Assembly: GCF_031082295.1 (NCBI RefSeq)
Contig: NZ_JAVHLD010000030.1
Span: 1-37,752 of the forward strand
Direction of reading: 5' to 3'
DNA from: Humidesulfovibrio sp.
Lineage (GTDB): Bacteria > Desulfobacterota > Desulfovibrionia > Desulfovibrionales > Desulfovibrionaceae
DNA: 37,752 nucleotides
Part shown: positions 34,381 to 37,752 of the stretch, piece by piece
Numbering within the stretch: position 1 is the first letter of the stretch
Layout of the letters: each line of letters opens with the position of its first letter
The notes under the pieces: generated by a model
The model's input: only the letters and a program-made list of their open reading frames with translations
The model's database searches: none
What the model was told of the DNA's origin: nothing
Position numbers and translations under genes: made by a program

Positions 34381-34505
34381 CAGTTGGCCAGTGGCACCAC
34401 AACCAAGCACAACGACGGTCCTATGGACAGCTTGGGCATCGCCCTGTCATCATGTTTCGCCCACCACCCCCCTGACGCCGCGCCTCGGCGCGACCGGGGC
34501 CGTTG

Positions 34506-35672
34506 ATGCTTCGGCTGCTGCGCAGGCGCGACCTTGAGGTGGGCATGTTCCTGGCCCACTACGGCCAGGGAACACCCGAAAGCCCCATCATCCCCATCGG
34601 CAAGCCGATCCTCTCGCCCCTGAACGTCGACGAATTCGTGCCGCCCGAGGTGGACGAGATCTACGTCGACGACAAGCTGACCCTGCACGTCATCAACAAG
34701 CTCCACAAGGACCGGACCCGGGCGGCGCAACAGGAGGCCGTGCCCCTGGCCGAGGAGTTGCCCGTGGCCGAGAAGCTCTACTCCGAGGCCCTGGAGCACG
34801 CCCACGAGTTCATGAACGACGTGCGCAAGGGCAAGGACGTGAACTACCACGACGCCGAGCCCGTGGTGGACGGCTTCATCGAAAGCGTCTTCCGCAACGA
34901 GTCCGCCGCCGTCACCCTGTTCAAGCTCCGGCGTTTCGACGAATACAGCTACACCCACTGCATAAACGTGGGGGTGCTCTCCATCATCCTGGGGAAATTC
35001 CTGGGGCTCGACAAGGACACGCTGCGGCTGCTCGGCCTCTCCGGGCTGTTCCACGACGTGGGCAAGGCGCGCATTCCCGAGGACATCCTGAACAAGCCAG
35101 CCAGCCTCACCCCGCGTGAGATGGAGATCATCAAGACCCACCCGCTGGAGAGCTTCAAGATCATCTCCGCCACGGACGGCCCGGCCAAGGACATTCTGCG
35201 CGGCGCAGTGGAGCACCACGAGCGCTTCGACGGCACGGGCTACCCGCGCGGCCTCTCCGGCAAGGACATCGGCATCTTCGGGCGCATCATCAGCATCGTC
35301 GACGTGTACGACGCGCTGACCAGCAAGCGCTGCTACAAGGCCGCCATGCCCACCTCCAAGGCCTTGAGCCTCATGTACCAGTGGCGCGACTCCACCTTCG
35401 CACCCAACAGCATCGAGCACTTCATCAAGTGCATCGGGGTGTACCCGGTGGGCAGCTTCGTGCGGCTCTCCACCGGCGAGTACGCCGTCGTCACGGACAA
35501 CAACTCCTCCAACGCCTCCAGGCCGATGGTCAAGATCCTCTTCGACGCCTCGCTGCGGCGCAAGGCGTCCGTGGAGGTGGACCTGCTCAAGGACCCGAGC
35601 GGGCTGGAGATCAAGGAATGCCTGAACCCGGCGGGCTACCCCGTCGACCTGGCCCGCCTGCTGCTGGTCTGA
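34506..35672 (+). CDS. HD-GYP domain cyclic di-GMP phosphodiesterase
   Basis: It hydrolyses cyclic di-GMP. The 388-residue protein has an N-terminal DUF3391-like region (about 1-75), then the HD-GYP domain at about 125-320. Metal-binding residues are in place: His183-Asp184 (FHDVGKARIP), His212, His237-His238 (VEHHERFDGTGYP), and Asp268 in IVDVYDALT. The signature Gly245-Tyr246-Pro247 is intact, so activity is expected. The C-terminal part (about 325-388) is a short beta-rich extension. Start choice between TTG 34503 and ATG 34506 is unclear and only a weak GGGG precedes them, suggesting modest translation. The gene is monocistronic and converges with glnA. Confidence 0.92.
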   Translation: MLRLLRRRDLEVGMFLAHYGQGTPESPIIPIGKPILSPLNVDEFVPPEVDEIYVDDKLTLHVINKLHKDRTRAAQQEAVPLAEELPVAEKLYSEALEHAHEFMNDVRKGKDVNYHDAEPVVDGFIESVFRNESAAVTLFKLRRFDEYSYTHCINVGVLSIILGKFLGLDKDTLRLLGLSGLFHDVGKARIPEDILNKPASLTPREMEIIKTHPLESFKIISATDGPAKDILRGAVEHHERFDGTGYPRGLSGKDIGIFGRIISIVDVYDALTSKRCYKAAMPTSKALSLMYQWRDSTFAPNSIEHFIKCIGVYPVGSFVRLSTGEYAVVTDNNSSNASRPMVKILFDASLRRKASVEVDLLKDPSGLEIKECLNPAGYPVDLARLLLV

Positions 35673-35686
35673 GCTTCCACACCCGC

Positions 35687-35717
35687 AAAAAAGGGGCGGA
35701 CCCTGCGGCCCGCCCCT
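35687..35717. terminator. Bidirectional terminator between HD-GYP gene and glnA
   Basis: AGGGGCGG (35692-35699) and CCGCCCCT (35710-35717) form a perfect 8-bp stem. Six A residues at 35687-35692 give a U-tract on the minus strand, so it is a good intrinsic terminator for glnA and a weaker one for the HD-GYP gene. Confidence 0.85.
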
Positions 35718-35741
35718 CGTTCTGCTTCCTCTATCCCCGCG

Positions 35742-37085
35742 CTACAGCACCGGCAGATACCGGCTCAACTCGTACTGCGTCACCTGGGTGCGGTAGCTGT
35801 CCCACTCCATGATCTTGTTCTCGTAGAGCTTGTGGAAGATGTGATCACCCAGGGTCTCGCGCACCAGCTCGCTCTTCTTCATCTCCTCCGCGGCCTCGAA
35901 CAGGCTGCCGGGAAGCGAGGTGATGCCGTGCGCGTCGAGGGTCGCCTGGTCCATGTGGAAGATGTCGCTCTCCACCGGGTCGGGCAGCACGTAGTTCTGC
36001 TCCATGCCGCGCAGGCCCGCCGCCAGCATCACTGCGAAGGTCAGGTACGGGTTGGCCGCCGGGTCCGGGCAGCGCAGCTCCATGCGCGTGGCGGCCTCCT
36101 TGCCGGGCTTGTACATGGGCACGCGCACCAGGGCCGAGCGGTTCCGGCGCGCCCAGGCCACGTACACCGGGGCCTCGTAGCCGGGCACCAAGCGCTTGTA
36201 GCTGTTCACCCACTGGTTGGTCACGCAGGCGAACTCCCGCGCGTGCTTCAAGATGCCCGCGATGTAGCTCTTGCCCTCGGGCGAGAGGTGGTACTGGTCC
36301 GCCGGGTCGAAGAAGAGGTTCCGGCCGTTCTTGAACAGGCTCTGGTGCACGTGCATGCCGGAGCCGTTCTGGCCGTAGATGGGCTTGGGCATGAACGTGG
36401 CGTAGGCCCCGTGCTTGCGCGCCACCTCCTTGACCACCACGCGGTAGGTCATGGTGATGTCGGCCATCTTCAGCGCCTCGGCGTAGCGCATGTCGATCTC
36501 GTGCTGGCTGGGGGCCACCTCGTGGTGGCTGTACTCGATGGCGATGCCCATCTTCTCCAGGGCGAAGATGATGTCGCGGCGGATGTTGTTGCCGAGGTCC
36601 AGCGGCGGCGCGTCGAAATAGCCGCCCTGGTCCAGCAGCTCGGTGCCCTTGTCGTTTCCGAACAGGAAGAACTCCAGCTCCGGCCCGCAGTAGTAGGTGT
36701 AGCCCTTTTCCGCGCACTTGGAGAGCACCCGGCGCAGGCAGTAGCGAGAGTCCGCGGCGTAGGGCTGGCCGTCGGGGGTGTGGATGTCGCAGAACATGCG
36801 CGCCACCGGGCGGTCGCTGGGGCGCCAGGCCGCCACCTGGAAGGTGGTGGGGTCGGGCATGGCCACCATGTCGGACTCGTCGATGCGGCAGAAGCCCAGG
36901 ATGGACGAGCCGTCGAAGCCCATGCCCTCCTCGAAGGCGGCCTCCAGCTCGCGGGGGGTCACCTGGAAGCTTTTCAGCGTGCCCAGGATGTCCACGAACC
37001 AGAACTGCACGAAGCTGATGTCATAGTCCTTGACCGCGCGCAGCACGTCGTCGGCGTTTTTGCAGTTGAAGACCGGAGTGTTCAT
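35742..37085 (-). CDS. glnA: Glutamine synthetase type I (GSI-alpha-like)
   Basis: It makes glutamine from glutamate, ammonia and ATP. The N-terminal beta-grasp is followed by GFDGSS (56-61), the catalytic PELEFFLF, the ATP-site segment YATFMPKPIYGQNGSGMHVHQS and NRSALVRVP. At 447 residues it matches the shorter GSI-alpha class. The region that carries the adenylylated tyrosine (NLYDLP) in GSI-beta enzymes instead reads FHMDQATLDAHGITSLPGS, so control by adenylyltransferase is unlikely. The ATG at 37085 has AGGAGG 8 nt upstream; an ATG at 37157 is not supported. A weak sigma70-like promoter may lie at 37189-37161 (TTTACA, 17 bp, TAGGAC). No sigma54 site was seen. Confidence 0.94.
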   Translation of the reverse strand: MNTPVFNCKNADDVLRAVKDYDISFVQFWFVDILGTLKSFQVTPRELEAAFEEGMGFDGSSILGFCRIDESDMVAMPDPTTFQVAAWRPSDRPVARMFCDIHTPDGQPYAADSRYCLRRVLSKCAEKGYTYYCGPELEFFLFGNDKGTELLDQGGYFDAPPLDLGNNIRRDIIFALEKMGIAIEYSHHEVAPSQHEIDMRYAEALKMADITMTYRVVVKEVARKHGAYATFMPKPIYGQNGSGMHVHQSLFKNGRNLFFDPADQYHLSPEGKSYIAGILKHAREFACVTNQWVNSYKRLVPGYEAPVYVAWARRNRSALVRVPMYKPGKEAATRMELRCPDPAANPYLTFAVMLAAGLRGMEQNYVLPDPVESDIFHMDQATLDAHGITSLPGSLFEAAEEMKKSELVRETLGDHIFHKLYENKIMEWDSYRTQVTQYELSRYLPVL

Positions 37086-37252
37086 GAGCTGGCCTCCTTG
37101 GGGCGTATGGTTGCCCGCGCCGCTTGAGGGAGCGGCCCTGCGGGGGTGTGTCCTCATGCTGTCCTAACGCCGCTGGACAATTCTGTAAAGCTCGGCAGGG
37201 CGATCAGGGCCGCGTACCTGCGAAATTGTCGGGAAGGCCCTCTTTCCAAACC

Positions 37253-37330
37253 CTGTCAATGGGGAATTTTTGTCCTTTTTGCGGCCAAAAACGGGTGATT
37301 TTTGTCCGGGCCGAAAACCGGGGGTACAAT
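37253..37330 (+). repeat. Duplicated 78-bp promoter-like element, copy B
   Basis: Inverted copy of 31557-31634. TTTTTGTC boxes (Gs at 37272 and 37304) are 32 bp apart, as in copy A. The plus-strand promoter is TTGTCC (37302-37307), 17 bp, TACAAT (37325-37330). The minus-strand end carries TTGACA (37259-37254) facing glnA. Confidence 0.8.
37302..37330 (+). promoter_or_regulatory. Sigma70-like promoter of the RHS-repeat gene
   Basis: The -35 TTGTCC and -10 TACAAT (five of six matches) are separated by 17 bp. The transcript would start near 37337, about 46 nt before the ATG. The same -35/spacer/-10 layout is kept in copy A of the element. Confidence 0.7.
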
Positions 37331-37382
37331 GGGCCATTTGCGACGGGCAGCCCGCCTGTTGCGCAAACCCTAGGAGACCCCC

Positions 37383-37752
37383 ATGCCTCAGCCCTCCCAC
37401 CTTTCCCTCAAACGCGACCAGCAGGGCCGCATCGCCGAGCGCACGATTCGCTTTGGCAACGTGGCCGAAACCCGGCGCTACGCCTACGATTCCGCAGGGC
37501 GGTTATCACGCGTCACGGACGCATCCGGCGCGCTGTGCGAGTCCTACCAGTACGACCCGCAGGGCCGCCGCCTGGCCGAGATCAACCCGGCCCGCTTTCG
37601 CGGCGAGCGGCGCTACACGTATCTCTCCGGCAATCGCCTGGGCCAGGCTGGCCAAACCCAGTACGGCCACGACCGCGCGGGCTTCCGCAACCTCAAGGTG
37701 GCGGGTGACGCCGAAACGCACTACCGCTACGAGCCGAGCGGCCTGCTCATGC
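37383..37752 (+). CDS. RHS/YD-repeat protein, 5' part only (runs off the window)
   Basis: The ATG at 37383 has AGGAG 6-7 nt upstream and opens a frame with no stop before the window ends (123 codons seen). The translation begins MPQPSHLSLKRDQQGRIAER and soon enters YD repeats: YAYDSAGRLSRVTDASG, YQYDPQGRRLAEI, YTYLSGNRL, YGHDRAGF and YRYEPSGLL. Such repeats build the shell of RHS/Tc-toxin-like proteins, which often carry a polymorphic C-terminal toxin. No signal peptide is visible at this start. Because the C-terminus is outside the window, toxin function cannot be judged. It lies behind copy B of the duplicated promoter-like element and diverges from glnA. Confidence 0.85.
   Translation, partial: MPQPSHLSLKRDQQGRIAERTIRFGNVAETRRYAYDSAGRLSRVTDASGALCESYQYDPQGRRLAEINPARFRGERRYTYLSGNRLGQAGQTQYGHDRAGFRNLKVAGDAETHYRYEPSGLLM

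Larger units (their letters stand above)
34173..34505. other. 333-bp intergenic region between nrdJ and the HD-GYP gene
   Basis: It holds the nrdJ terminator (34228-34262) and the candidate promoter of the HD-GYP gene (34337-34367) with an overlapping inverted repeat. The stretch from about 34290 to 34440 is clearly more AT-rich than its surroundings. I see no small gene or RNA in it. Confidence 0.6.

Overview
The window is a GC-rich, gene-dense bacterial chromosome segment with short intergenic gaps. Gene content fits a sulfate-reducing deltaproteobacterium of the Desulfovibrionales (Desulfovibrio/Fundidesulfovibrio-like): a B12-dependent ribonucleotide reductase, a MucR/Ros-type regulator, abundant two-component and c-di-GMP signalling, and an ATP-type PEP carboxykinase. 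The taxonomic placement is inferred from style and content; no rRNA or tRNA gene is present to confirm it.

Layout. 1-2.6 kb: a small orphan protein, then a methyl-accepting chemotaxis protein preceded by a PHO-box-like array of 11-bp repeats. 2.6-11.5 kb (all minus strand): PEP carboxykinase; a membrane-fusion protein / ABC ATPase / radical SAM cluster that lacks the expected permease; the GTPase Era; an M24 aminopeptidase overlapping an FAD-dependent amine-oxidase-like enzyme. 11.6-14.5 kb (plus): pstS-pstC-pstA behind a second PHO-box-like array, closed by a bidirectional terminator and without pstB or phoU. 14.5-20.1 kb: a MucR-like regulator, a small CxxC protein, and a minus-strand run purD-purE-moaA-diguanylate cyclase. 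20.3-24.2 kb (plus): a histone-H1-like small protein, then yitT-like, SAM hydrolase (DUF62), cobS and an sppA-like lipoprotein protease. 24.3-30.6 kb: a giant 1871-residue hybrid histidine kinase (7 PAS, GAF, HisKA/HATPase, REC, HPt) followed by a cupin. 30.6-37.8 kb: an orphan phage terminase-small-subunit-like protein, a secreted Lys/Ala-rich peptide, nrdJ, an HD-GYP phosphodiesterase, glnA, and the start of an RHS/YD-repeat gene that runs off the end.

How it fits together. Phosphate: the two PHO-box-like arrays link the chemoreceptor to pst and suggest phosphate-starvation control of chemotaxis. Cobalamin: CobS completes the cofactor that NrdJ needs. c-di-GMP: a GGDEF cyclase with an inhibitory I-site and an HD-GYP phosphodiesterase are both here. 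The most unusual non-coding signal is a 78-bp element present twice in opposite orientation (31557-31634 and 37253-37330). Each copy carries a sigma70-like promoter and two TTTTTGTC boxes exactly 32 bp apart.
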